Shown: positions 49,235 through 58,216 of the stretch, piece by piece
Layout of the letters: each line of letters starts with the position of its first letter
Numbering within the stretch: position 1 is the stretch's first letter
NCBI GenBank assembly: GCA_016722515.1
Contig: JADKJE010000006.1
Location: forward strand, 62,001-126,000
Reading direction: 5' to 3'
Length of the DNA: 64,000 bases
Source: Alphaproteobacteria bacterium
Lineage (GTDB): Bacteria > Pseudomonadota > Alphaproteobacteria > Rickettsiales > JADKJE01
Translations under genes and position numbers: made by a program
Notes under the pieces: model-generated
Databases searched by the model: none
What the model was told of the DNA's origin: nothing
What the model saw: the letters and a program-made list of their open reading frames with translations, nothing else

Positions 49235-52200
49235 TCATAGACGATGATAACACCCTGGATAAGTGCTGTAAATGTGCTGATAAACACGATCTGCACGCTC
49301 GTTCACTTCGTTGTTGTTATAGGACTCTTGCGGCAGCCATTGCAGATTATCGAAGATGATGGTTTTTACCTGTGCCGCCACCTGCGTACTCTCGCGCCAG
49401 CGTTCAACTTTCAACTTTTCTTCCTTGAGCGTTGAAAGCGTTTTGATTGCCACTTTCTTAACTTCTTCTTCCTCTTTTTTGGAAAGCTCAGGCTTGCGAA
49501 GCAAGTCAAAAATAGCTAGTGTTTCCTGATCTAATCCTTCAGCAAGGGCGCGTGATTCCTCTTCGGAAAGCTCCTGCATGAATCCTTGCAGCTCATCGAA
49601 AGCCTTTTGGACAGCTTGCAAATCTTTGCCGCTGTTATAATCGTCAATGATCTTTTTATACTTTTCATAAAACTCAAGGCGCAGCGGGTTCTGTTGCACC
49701 ATCTTTTCCAGCTTACGCTCGATAGCTTCCTGAAGGTCGAACACCACCAGATTTTTGTTGTCCGATTTCTGGAAGGCCTGACGCAGCTTGCCTAAGTCGA
49801 GCTTGCTCAAATCCGCATAATCATCATCACTGCCAGATGATCCTTCCACCGTGATGCTCATATCCACTTCCTGCTGGAGGCGGCGGATCACGGCGGTAAT
49901 ATCAGCCCCTTTGACCTTCTGGTTCAGCTGTTTATAGATAGCTTCAATTGCATTATGCTCTTTGATGTAGGGCTTAATCTGCTCTTCGGGGTAAAGGGCT
50001 TTGTATTTGCGGAATGCGTTCCGCGCAGAGAATTCAAACTCGGTGCGCGTTTTTTCATTCAGACAGACGCAGTTCATCGCTTTTTGGATAAGTCCCAGCT
50101 TTTCCATCGCACTTTGTGCATTGACCAGTCCATCCAGTTCAAATTCTAAATCCAGTAAGCACTGCCTTACAGCGCCGATAGAAGCGGCTAATTCCACCGC
50201 CAAACCTTCTAGTCTTTCCGCCGGGCTTATCGGCGTTTCGCCATCATCTCCGCCGGTATTGTTGCCGCCCTTATTTTCGCCCTCACCATAGATGGCATAG
50301 GCTTCTTCCAGTCTGCGGTACACATTGCCGTAATCGACAATCAGGCCATTTTCTTTTTCATCATCATACACCCTGTTTGCACGGGCGATGGTCTGCATCA
50401 ACGTGTGGCCTTTGATCGGCTTATCGAGATACACGGTGGAAACGCACGGTGCATCAAAGCCCGTGATCCACATGGCACACACAATGGCAAGGCGGAATGG
50501 ATTATCATCGTCCTTGAATTCCGTTTCCAGATCGCGCTCTACCATTTTCTTGCGATGCGGCTCAATCTCCAGCCCCATAGCGCGGAATTTGGCTACTTCG
50601 TTCTGCTCACTGCTCACCACGACACACACTTCGGTTTCTTCCACACGCTTTAGGTGGTGACGGAGCTTTAATTCCTCCTGCTGGTCTTGGCACTGTGCAA
50701 TGCGCTTTTTCAGTTCGGTTACATAATCCGGCCAATGCTTCATCACCAGATCATACATCCGCGCAGCGGTTGGCTTATCCAGCGCAACGAACATCGCTTT
50801 GCCCTGATAGCCACGCTCGTTGAAATGCCACACCAAATCCTTGGCAATCGCATCCAGCCGGGCTTCGGATGTCAGGATGGGGTAATCACGCGCAAACTCG
50901 CGTTGCAACTTGGCGCGTTGATCGTCGTCGAGGTCTTCGCTCTCGATGATTTCCGCCATGCGCTCATCCAGCTGCGGGTTCTCAATACCCAGCTTCTCCC
51001 CACGGTTCAGATAGCGCAGCGGCAGCGTTGCACCATCCTCAATCGCTCGCTTGAAGTCGTACACGGAAACATATTCCCCGAAGATATTCTTGGTCAGTTC
51101 CAGTTCTTCCTTGATGATCGGCGTGCCGGTGAAGCCGAGATACGAGGCATTAGGAATGCCATGAAAGCGCATGTTCTGCGCAAACTTTCCGCCTTGCGTG
51201 CGGTGCGCCTCATCCGAAATCACAATGATATTGCTACGGTTGGTAATTAGCGGATATTCGCTTTCCAGTTTAGGGTCGATAGAAAACTTATGAATCAGTG
51301 TGAACACATAGCGGTGGTTTTCGGATAGCAACCGGCGCAGATCATCACGGCTTTTGGCGCGGATGTTTTCTTCCGTCACTGCACCACAGCCAGTGAAGGT
51401 ATCATAGAGCTGGTTTTCAAGCTCCGTGCGGTCAACCACAATCAAGAAGGTGTAAGAACCGCCGAATTTGCGGTGGATTTTCTGGCACAAAAACACCATC
51501 GAATAGGACTTGCCCGAACCTTGGGTATGCCAGAATACACCCAGTTTTCCTTTCAATTCTTCGATATTGCGAGCCTGCGACACCACCTTATTCACGCCGA
51601 TGAACTGGTGGTTCTTGGCCATGATCTTGACCACATCGCTGCCTTCGCCATCAAACAGCAGAAAGTTCTCGAACAAATCCAGCAGTCGCGCACGGTCGCA
51701 GGTGCCGCGCAGCATGGTGTCTAAGCTCACCACGCCTTCTTCCTCTTCCTCGATGCGCTTCCAGTCGAGGAAGAACTTATACGGGCTGGTGACAGTTCCC
51801 AGCTTGGCATCCGTGCCATTGCTCAAGATGATAAAGCCGTTGCAGTAGAAAATGGCGGGAATGGTATCTTTATAATCACGCAGATTGTCGTTATAGGCGC
51901 TCGCAAGATCAGTGTGGTGCGCTTTCAGTTCAAAGAACACCAGCGGAATGCCATTCACAAACCCCACCACATCCGGGCGGCGGTTATAGAGTTCGCCCAC
52001 CACCTCAAACTGGCGCACGGCGAGGAATTCATTCTCCAGCGGCTTTTCAAAATCAAACACGCGCAGGCGTTTGGATTCCATCTCGCCCTGGGCATTACGG
52101 AACGTAACCTGCACGCCTTTAGTGAGCAGCGCGTGCTTTTCCTTGTTAATCTGCCCAAGGGTTTTATCGGCAGCTTTCACTGTGATCTGGTCGATTGCGT

Positions 52201-52417
52201 GGGTGTAGGCCACATCCGGCAGGTTGGGGTTCAGCCTCAAAAGCGCAGCGCGAAGGTGACGCTTCAGAATCACTTCCGATTTATTCGCACGCCCCAGCAG
52301 CCCATCATCGCCAAAGGTTTCTTTCTTCCACGCATAAGCAACTTTCCAGCCCAAGGCCTCCAGCACTTCCTGCGTTGCGGCTTCTACCAGCCCATCTTCG
52401 GAGTATTCGTAACTCAT
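49235..52417 (-). CDS. hsdR: Type I restriction endonuclease subunit R, RM2
   Basis: A 1060-aa restriction/motor subunit, complete. N-terminal nuclease: FVNGIPLVFFELKAH with E-x-K near residue 162. SF2 motor: Walker A TQGSGKSYSM near 303, DEAH box ISDEAHRTQ near 401, GFTGTPII, and the motif VI region TIARANRVYDDEKENG. The C-terminal helical domain includes KKEEEEVKKVAIKTLSTLKE. The start overlaps the hsdS stop as ATGA. The sequence is clearly different from HsdR of RM1, so this is a separate system. Confidence 0.95.
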   Translation of the reverse strand: MSYEYSEDGLVEAATQEVLEALGWKVAYAWKKETFGDDGLLGRANKSEVILKRHLRAALLRLNPNLPDVAYTHAIDQITVKAADKTLGQINKEKHALLTKGVQVTFRNAQGEMESKRLRVFDFEKPLENEFLAVRQFEVVGELYNRRPDVVGFVNGIPLVFFELKAHHTDLASAYNDNLRDYKDTIPAIFYCNGFIILSNGTDAKLGTVTSPYKFFLDWKRIEEEEEGVVSLDTMLRGTCDRARLLDLFENFLLFDGEGSDVVKIMAKNHQFIGVNKVVSQARNIEELKGKLGVFWHTQGSGKSYSMVFLCQKIHRKFGGSYTFLIVVDRTELENQLYDTFTGCGAVTEENIRAKSRDDLRRLLSENHRYVFTLIHKFSIDPKLESEYPLITNRSNIIVISDEAHRTQGGKFAQNMRFHGIPNASYLGFTGTPIIKEELELTKNIFGEYVSVYDFKRAIEDGATLPLRYLNRGEKLGIENPQLDERMAEIIESEDLDDDQRAKLQREFARDYPILTSEARLDAIAKDLVWHFNERGYQGKAMFVALDKPTAARMYDLVMKHWPDYVTELKKRIAQCQDQQEELKLRHHLKRVEETEVCVVVSSEQNEVAKFRAMGLEIEPHRKKMVERDLETEFKDDDNPFRLAIVCAMWITGFDAPCVSTVYLDKPIKGHTLMQTIARANRVYDDEKENGLIVDYGNVYRRLEEAYAIYGEGENKGGNNTGGDDGETPISPAERLEGLAVELAASIGAVRQCLLDLEFELDGLVNAQSAMEKLGLIQKAMNCVCLNEKTRTEFEFSARNAFRKYKALYPEEQIKPYIKEHNAIEAIYKQLNQKVKGADITAVIRRLQQEVDMSITVEGSSGSDDDYADLSKLDLGKLRQAFQKSDNKNLVVFDLQEAIERKLEKMVQQNPLRLEFYEKYKKIIDDYNSGKDLQAVQKAFDELQGFMQELSEEESRALAEGLDQETLAIFDLLRKPELSKKEEEEVKKVAIKTLSTLKEEKLKVERWRESTQVAAQVKTIIFDNLQWLPQESYNNNEVNERADRVYQHIYSTYPGCYHRL

Positions 52418-53670
52418 ATGGCCTCCTTGAGCAGTTGGGCGGGATCATAGCTTTCCGCGTCGATCACGCCAGTCATAAGGCGCGGCAGCAGGATGTCGCG
52501 TGCCTCGCGCAGGCGTTGGTTTTGAAATTGTAAGTTTAGCACTGCATCAAAATTTGAAGAAACTGATGAATGAAACTTTTCTAATAATTCATCGCTTGGG
52601 CAATCAAACTCTATGGCTTCAAACTTGCCTTTGTTGACATTGGTCATTGTTGCACCGTTGCTGCCAAGTCCATCTAAAAGCGGTTTTAGTCTTCGGGATA
52701 AGCAGTACATAAAATAGGTGTATATCGGATTTCTGAAGACAATCGAATTGATCTGCTGATTGGTCTGAGATGGGATTGCAACAAGTCCTGTAACTCCGAC
52801 GGTTCCAATACAGCTAACCATCAGGCTGTTTTTAGGCAGATACTTTTTCTTTTGTGAATCTGCGCCGAGTTTGGAAAGAGATTGTTCAGTGCGTATAACA
52901 TACGGCGCATCAGCCATGTCAGGCGTTTTAATGAAAGGCACATCTTGGCCAAAGAAATCAGAGTTTGTTGTTGAAGGCGTTTTGCCTGTAATAACATCTC
53001 CAATGTCCTGAATTTGTTTTTTAGACCACCCCTCCGGCAGGCCGGTTTCGGGGTTGATGGGGGTGGATTCGTGGCCGGGGAAGCGCAGGCGCACAAACCA
53101 CTCTTCATAGGTGATCTGCGCCATTTCTTCGAGCAGCCTAATCCGCTTCAGGTTATTCTCGATCAAATCATCATACGCCGCCAACACTGCGCCGATTTTC
53201 TTCTGGATAGAAAGTGGCGGAAAATCCACCTCAACCTTTGCCAGATTTTCGCCTGTTAGGTGCTTAATCGCAGCTCCAGTAAAGTAACCATCATATTGAC
53301 CGTTCAGACCTTTATTAAGCAGCGAATAATAAAGAAAGAAACTATCGAAGCCACTTTTTACGCGAATGCGATGAAGTGCTTTTTGTATCATCATTGATGG
53401 AGTTTGATTTTTCCAAATTGCACAGCGTCCGGGTTCTCCACCCTCACACATAACTATGTCGCCATATTTCAATCCGTAACGCTCGGATTCTTTCTCTTCA
53501 AAGCGCATTTCTCTAAGATTGTGGAGATCAATGCTACCCCATCGCACATTGATATTCGCCAAGTACGGTAGGAACTCTCCCTTATTCTTATTCTGGTCAA
53601 GCATCTTGCCCAGACACATATCCGCCAGATCACTCAATTTTCTTTTCTGCCAAACTGTCGTAGCTTTCAT
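52414..53670 (-). CDS. hsdS: Type I specificity subunit, RM2
   Basis: A 418-aa HsdS with two TRDs. TRD1 covers residues 1-150 (KRKLSDLADMCLGKMLDQNK), then the conserved spacer QKKIGAVLAAYDDLIENNLK RIRLLEEMAQITYEEWFVRL RFPGHE. TRD2 (WSKKQIQDIGDVITGKTPST) and the C-terminal repeat FQNQRLREARDILLPRLMTG complete it. It reads one bipartite DNA target. The gene is intact, in contrast to RM1. Confidence 0.93.
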   Translation of the reverse strand: MKATTVWQKRKLSDLADMCLGKMLDQNKNKGEFLPYLANINVRWGSIDLHNLREMRFEEKESERYGLKYGDIVMCEGGEPGRCAIWKNQTPSMMIQKALHRIRVKSGFDSFFLYYSLLNKGLNGQYDGYFTGAAIKHLTGENLAKVEVDFPPLSIQKKIGAVLAAYDDLIENNLKRIRLLEEMAQITYEEWFVRLRFPGHESTPINPETGLPEGWSKKQIQDIGDVITGKTPSTTNSDFFGQDVPFIKTPDMADAPYVIRTEQSLSKLGADSQKKKYLPKNSLMVSCIGTVGVTGLVAIPSQTNQQINSIVFRNPIYTYFMYCLSRRLKPLLDGLGSNGATMTNVNKGKFEAIEFDCPSDELLEKFHSSVSSNFDAVLNLQFQNQRLREARDILLPRLMTGVIDAESYDPAQLLKEAI

Positions 53671-53678
53671 ACAGCCCT

Positions 53679-54587
53679 CTATATCAATCGCAGTTGTTGA
53701 GAAGCGGGCTTATGATCCTTCACTTCGATGATAGAGCGTTCCTTTTTTAGCCCCTTCGAGCTTCGGAATTGCCTTTCTCGAACCTCGCAGACTAAGTAAT
53801 CTCCCTTGGAAAAGGCGATCTCGTTATTAGCAATCTGGTTGAGGAACTTTGCATCTTCAATCGTTGCACTGAAGGGTTCTCCGCCATCTGTAACGCGCCA
53901 TTTATTGTCTTCCTTGAAGCTAAGACTGATAATCTGTAGCGTCATTGTGCGGGTTTCATCCGCTAGCTGTTCTTCTGTTTCAGTATAGTCGAAATAAATC
54001 ACATCACTTTTGGTAATTTCGAGATCATCCGTTTTAGGACGTCGTACCTTGATGACGTCAATACCGTCATTAGATAGAGTGGAGACAGCTTTCTTTGCGT
54101 GCTCCCTGACAGCTACGCTTTCCGCTAATTGCACGGTGCGCTTATCGGTAACGAAATAATTATCCCCAATATGAATATGAACATCACCACCTTTTTGTTC
54201 GATTCTATCAGGCTTACGACCTTTAAGAAATTTGATCAGAGCCAGTAATCCGCCACCAGTAGCAACCGTTCCGCCAACAATTTTGAAAAGCAAATCCGCA
54301 AGTTCATTTGCTGCCGCTATTCCATCTTTGTGGATCGAAGCAAAATCGAATAGTGCTTTCGCATTCTTCATAAGAGATTGGATAAGATTCAGATCAACTT
54401 CAAAAGAGCCTTCTGCCGTAGCTCTTACTTTTACGGACATTTGCGCTCTGGTGCCGTTAATCTCGTTATTCGCGGCCTGTATCAATTCGCCTATAGCCAA
54501 TAACGCAGGCGCTAAATCCTTAACATCAATTTCCCCGTTCTCAACAGCGGGACCATCAAAAACCAGCGTTAATTTTTCATCGCTCAT
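53679..54587 (-). CDS. Unknown membrane-associated protein inside the RM2 operon
   Basis: A 302-aa protein between hsdM and hsdS: the start overlaps the hsdM stop as ATGA, and hsdS begins 8 bp after its stop. The N-terminal half has DGPAVENGEIDVKDLAPALL AIGELIQAAN and VKVRATAEGSFEVDLNLIQS. Around residues 105-125 is a hydrophobic Gly-rich segment FKIVGGTVATGGGLLALIKF, probably one membrane span. The C-terminal half is beta-rich (DVIYFDYTETEEQLADETRT, ITKSDV). I recall similar proteins of about 300 aa as solitary genes, but no function. Its conserved-looking coupling suggests a partner of the RM enzyme. Confidence 0.75.
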   Translation of the reverse strand: MSDEKLTLVFDGPAVENGEIDVKDLAPALLAIGELIQAANNEINGTRAQMSVKVRATAEGSFEVDLNLIQSLMKNAKALFDFASIHKDGIAAANELADLLFKIVGGTVATGGGLLALIKFLKGRKPDRIEQKGGDVHIHIGDNYFVTDKRTVQLAESVAVREHAKKAVSTLSNDGIDVIKVRRPKTDDLEITKSDVIYFDYTETEEQLADETRTMTLQIISLSFKEDNKWRVTDGGEPFSATIEDAKFLNQIANNEIAFSKGDYLVCEVRERQFRSSKGLKKERSIIEVKDHKPASQQLRLI

Positions 54588-56152
54588 GCCGCCCCCTTGA
54601 TAATTTGCTGCATGAGATTGTTGGCCTCTGTGTTTAAGCTTTCCAGCTCAGTATGGATTTCGCCAAGGCGTGCCGTGTAATCAAACCCTTCATCCAGCTC
54701 GATGGAATAGCCCACATAACGCCCCGGTGTGAGGCTCCAGTCGTTTTCCTCTACTTCAGCCACATCAACGATTTTGCAGAGGCCTTCGACATCCGCATAA
54801 TTGCCACTGGGGAAATGCTCTTTGAGCCACGGATTGCTTGCGAAAGTTTTATTTACATCTTCGCCGCGATAGGCCTTCACAATAATGGTCAGACCTTCCA
54901 TCTGTTCCGGCGAGAAATCACGCAGCGTGGTGTTGATCTGGCGGAAGGTATTCCGCGCATCAATCATCAGGATTTTGCGTTTATTCTCTGCGCGTTTGCC
55001 GCGATCAAGGAACCACAGGTGACATGGCAGCGAGCGGGTGTAGAAGAAGTTATTGCCTACAGCCACAATGCAATCCACCGCGCCGGTTTCAATCAGCCGC
55101 TGGCGGATCAGCTTCTCACTCGCACCTGCATCGGTGGCGGAGGATGCCATGACAAATCCAGCGCGGCCTTTTTCATTTAGGTAATGGTAGAAATACTGAA
55201 TCCACAGATAGTTGCCGTTATCAGCTTTCGGCAGCCCCACATCACTGAATAGGCGCTTGTCGGTTTTCACGAAGTCTTTGTTCTTATCCACCTTGTTGAC
55301 ATTGAAAGGCGGGTTAGCCATCACGAAATCACATTTGCCTGCGAGGTCGTGCGGGTCGGAATAGAAGCTGTTGCTCTCGATGATTTTTCCTTCGATGCCG
55401 TGAATGGCAAGGTTCATCTTGGCAAGGCGGGTGTTGTTGGATTTTAGCTCGGTGCCATAGACTTTGATTGCTTCGTTCACGGCGCGTTTGCTGTGGTCTT
55501 CCACGAAGTGGCCGGTCTGGACGAACATGCCGCCGGAGCCGCAGGCGGGGTCATGGATGATGCCGTGGTCTGGTTCGATGAAATTTACGATCAGCTGCAC
55601 CAGTGATGGCGGGGTGAAGAACTCGCCGCCTTCCTGTGCGCCTGCGCCGCTCATGGAGAATTTCATCAGGAAGAATTCATAAATCCGCCCGAACACATCG
55701 CCCTTCAGCTTTTTTACAGAATCCTTGTTGAACACGCGGATCAATTCGCGCAGCAGGTCTGCATCCAACTCCTGATAGTTTTTTGGCAGGATACCGGCTA
55801 GGTCGGGGTAGTTGGCTTCAATCAGGCGCATGGCCTCGTTGACAGCTTCGTTGATGTCCTCGCCTTCGGGTAGGTTGGCTAGATAGCCGTATTGCGATTT
55901 TTCCGGCAGCATCATGCTACCTGCAGCAAGGAAATCCGCTTGGGTTGCGGCGCGTTTACCACGCGGTCCATCGGGGATTGCCGCTTCAATCGTAATCTTC
56001 GCTTCTTCATAGCGGTTTTGGGCATAGCGCAACAGGATCAGCCCCAGCACGGGGTCTTTGTATTCAGCGGCGGTAAGTTTGGAGTTGGCACGCAGATTAT
56101 CCGCCGAATCCCAGAGTTCTTTTTCCAGTTGTTTGATTTGATCATTGTTCAT
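54584..56152 (-). CDS. hsdM: Type I DNA methyltransferase subunit, RM2
   Basis: A 522-aa complete HsdM. N-terminal helical domain (LEKELWDSADNLRANSKLTA), SAM motif DPACGSGGMF near residue 204, catalytic NPPF (FVMANPPFNVN) near 279, and a C-terminal coil (LGEIHTELESLNTEANNLMQ). It is the first gene of the operon hsdM - unknown - hsdS - hsdR, all translationally coupled or nearly so. It is unlike the HsdM of RM1 in length and sequence. Confidence 0.95.
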   Translation of the reverse strand: MNNDQIKQLEKELWDSADNLRANSKLTAAEYKDPVLGLILLRYAQNRYEEAKITIEAAIPDGPRGKRAATQADFLAAGSMMLPEKSQYGYLANLPEGEDINEAVNEAMRLIEANYPDLAGILPKNYQELDADLLRELIRVFNKDSVKKLKGDVFGRIYEFFLMKFSMSGAGAQEGGEFFTPPSLVQLIVNFIEPDHGIIHDPACGSGGMFVQTGHFVEDHSKRAVNEAIKVYGTELKSNNTRLAKMNLAIHGIEGKIIESNSFYSDPHDLAGKCDFVMANPPFNVNKVDKNKDFVKTDKRLFSDVGLPKADNGNYLWIQYFYHYLNEKGRAGFVMASSATDAGASEKLIRQRLIETGAVDCIVAVGNNFFYTRSLPCHLWFLDRGKRAENKRKILMIDARNTFRQINTTLRDFSPEQMEGLTIIVKAYRGEDVNKTFASNPWLKEHFPSGNYADVEGLCKIVDVAEVEENDWSLTPGRYVGYSIELDEGFDYTARLGEIHTELESLNTEANNLMQQIIKGAA

Positions 56153-56325
56153 GCTTTTGCCCCATAGCTATAGCCAGCCATTTATTATAATTTTATCGCC
56201 TTAATCTTAAAATATTTGTTTCCATCAATCTCTAAGTGGGAAGACATCCCTGAGGGTAGGTAATAGACGGTTTTGGATTTCAATTCAAGATAGTTAACTA
56301 ATAACTTAATCACTGTTAACCGAAG

Positions 56326-57360
56326 TTAGAGCGAGACTTGATTTATAGAAATATAAGCGTGCTGCCCAATCCTCCTCCTCTGTTCACTCTCCGACAATTG
56401 CCCATAACTCTGGATTGTCGTATCAATAGAGCTATGTCCTAACGCTTGCCTCACAGCATTAAGAAACTCAGGTGTTTGTTTTTCCGCATATCTTGCAATC
56501 GTGTGTCTAAATGAATGGGGGCGATAGTACTCATATCCCGCAGCTTCAAACGCTTTTCTAAAGGTATTTAGGATCGTTGTGTTAGATTGAATAGGTCTAT
56601 GCTGTGGATTCGTTTCCAGAAAACTTGATTGCCCAAATTGATGAGGAATTTGTGGAAAGAGGGTATCCTTTTCTTTAAAACCATGAGCAATTAAATAATC
56701 CCGCCATGTAAGAACATTATCAACGATATCCTTTGGCAAGCCTATGAAGTCTGCGTGCCGACTCTTTGCGAATTTCACCTGCATATCTTTAGGATTTACG
56801 TGAATAAAATAATATCCTTCTTCTTGAATGAGATTTTTTAATTTAACTGTCCTTAATTCAGATATACGTAATCCACATAATGCCTGCAATGAAATCATAG
56901 CTTTGTTCCGTTTCTGGATAGCTGTGAATTCAGGCATTGCTCGAATGGTTGTTAGAATTTGATCATACTTGTACGATTTCTTGTATGCGGTGGCTTTGGC
57001 GGTTCGGCGTTGGTTATTTGTCAAACTCAGATAATCAATGTGGTTATAATGGATCTTGCCTTTATATCCGCGTTGCCGCTCTAGCCATCGAAAAAACTCT
57101 TTGAGTACCCTAAGATTGTCATTGATGTAAGATAGTGATGTGCCTTGCTCAGTCATAGCGGTGATGTACTTATCGGCTATTTTATCGGTGAAGTGACGGA
57201 AATCGATGAAGTTCGTAAACAATTCATATTCGCGGATATGTTTCAGTAACGCCGTGATGGTTTTGTCATCTTTTTTGAGCGCACGCCTTTGATGAATCCG
57301 ATAATTATATTTGATGCGCTCATTAGCAGGGAAAAACAGATCTCGTGACTTTGTTTTCAT
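56326..57360 (-). CDS. Tyrosine recombinase (second integrase)
   Basis: A 344-aa tyrosine recombinase. Core-binding domain in residues 25-130 (AMTEQGTSLSYINDNLRVLK). The catalytic domain shows R in CGLRISELRTVKL, H-x-x-R in PHSFRHTIARY, H in LGHSSIDTTI and the nucleophile Tyr in IQSYGQLSESE. It is distinct from the P4-type integrase at 59151. It is coupled (ATGA) to the upstream Cys-rich gene, so the two probably work together. Confidence 0.9.
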   Translation of the reverse strand: MKTKSRDLFFPANERIKYNYRIHQRRALKKDDKTITALLKHIREYELFTNFIDFRHFTDKIADKYITAMTEQGTSLSYINDNLRVLKEFFRWLERQRGYKGKIHYNHIDYLSLTNNQRRTAKATAYKKSYKYDQILTTIRAMPEFTAIQKRNKAMISLQALCGLRISELRTVKLKNLIQEEGYYFIHVNPKDMQVKFAKSRHADFIGLPKDIVDNVLTWRDYLIAHGFKEKDTLFPQIPHQFGQSSFLETNPQHRPIQSNTTILNTFRKAFEAAGYEYYRPHSFRHTIARYAEKQTPEFLNAVRQALGHSSIDTTIQSYGQLSESEQRRRIGQHAYISINQVSL

Positions 57361-57875
57361 CGAAAAAGCTCCAACTGTACAGACTCACTTTGATGCATTT
57401 CGTTTGGTGCATGAAAGTGAGCGTTCACGGTAGGAGATGTGGAATCATATAATTCCAAAACATCAACCACGTAAAAAAGGGATTTGAGTTTCTGCAGGTC
57501 ATCTAATTTATATCCTTTATTCATAGGTGATTTGCAGTCACGGCATACAGCTTTCAGCTGAAGGGATAGATTCCTGAATTCAAGTTGAACCTGTTTCTTA
57601 TAAGGATTTCGTGCATCTCGGCATTTGAAGCAATAGAACTGTTCGTAAGCAGTGCTGCATTTATTCATTTGATTCTGTTTACCCAAGAATTTTTTTAATT
57701 GGCTGCCATAGACTAATCCAGGTGTGTGTTTATCAATGGTAGGCAAGCCCTCCTTGATCCATCTTCTTACCGTTTGTTTATGTAAACGGTGATCAGAGTA
57801 GAGTTGGCATATTTCATCAAGATCGTATGAGTACCAATATTTGATGACGTTGAGGGGATAGATTCGTTTTCCCAT
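57357..57875 (-). CDS. Cys-rich HTH protein coupled to the recombinase
   Basis: About 172 aa from the ATG at 57875 (MGKRIYPLNVIKYWYSYDLD). An N-terminal HTH-like part, LYSDHRLHKQTVRRWIKEGL, is followed by a zinc-ribbon-like pair of Cys pairs (FYCFKCRDARNPYKKQ and AVCRDCKSPMNKGY). Small proteins with this HTH plus ribbon precede tyrosine recombinases in some islands. The stop overlaps the recombinase start by 4 bp. The role is unknown, possibly a recombination accessory factor. Confidence 0.75.
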   Translation of the reverse strand: MGKRIYPLNVIKYWYSYDLDEICQLYSDHRLHKQTVRRWIKEGLPTIDKHTPGLVYGSQLKKFLGKQNQMNKCSTAYEQFYCFKCRDARNPYKKQVQLEFRNLSLQLKAVCRDCKSPMNKGYKLDDLQKLKSLFYVVDVLELYDSTSPTVNAHFHAPNEMHQSESVQLELFR

Positions 57876-57894
57876 AATCAAAGCAACCTTTTTG

Positions 57895-58104
57895 TTAATT
57901 AGAAGTGCTGTGATTGTGTTGGGAAATAAACTCCCTGATATCTTCCACCCGCCACGCAGTCGTACGGGGCCCAAGTTTGACAGGTTTAGGAAAGCGTCCG
58001 CTTTTGACTCCTTCCCACCAGGTGGATTTACCCACAGGAATGAATTTTAATATGTCGCGAACACGGAGAAATCCGGTTTCGGGTAGTTCAGAAAAATGAT
58101 TCAT
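57895..58104 (-). CDS. AlpA-family HTH regulator
   Basis: About 69 aa from the ATG at 58104 (MNHFSELPETGFLRVRDILK); a TTG at 58122 is another possible start. It has the AlpA pattern: FIPVGKSTWWEGVKSGRFPK PVKLGPRTTAWRVEDIREFI. AlpA proteins activate excision or integrase genes in cryptic elements. It precedes the Cys-rich gene and recombinase by 19 bp. Two palindromes with GAGAATTCTC lie just upstream. Confidence 0.88.
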   Translation of the reverse strand: MNHFSELPETGFLRVRDILKFIPVGKSTWWEGVKSGRFPKPVKLGPRTTAWRVEDIREFISQHNHSTSN

Positions 58105-58183
58105 AAAGATAACCTTGTTCAATTAAAGACAAGGTCATCTTAAGTTGTCTAATATGGGCTGTGGCCGAATTAGCCTAACAAAA

Positions 58184-58216
58184 AGGAGAATTCTCCTAAT
58201 TTAAAGAGAATTCTCT
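58184..58216. promoter_or_regulatory. Tandem palindromes, candidate operators
   Basis: AGGAGAATTCTCCT (58184-58197) and AGAGAATTCTCT (58205-58216) share GAGAATTCTC, 20 bp apart centre to centre, i.e. about two helical turns. The second overlaps the stop codon region of the coiled-coil gene; both lie upstream of alpA. Confidence 0.5.
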
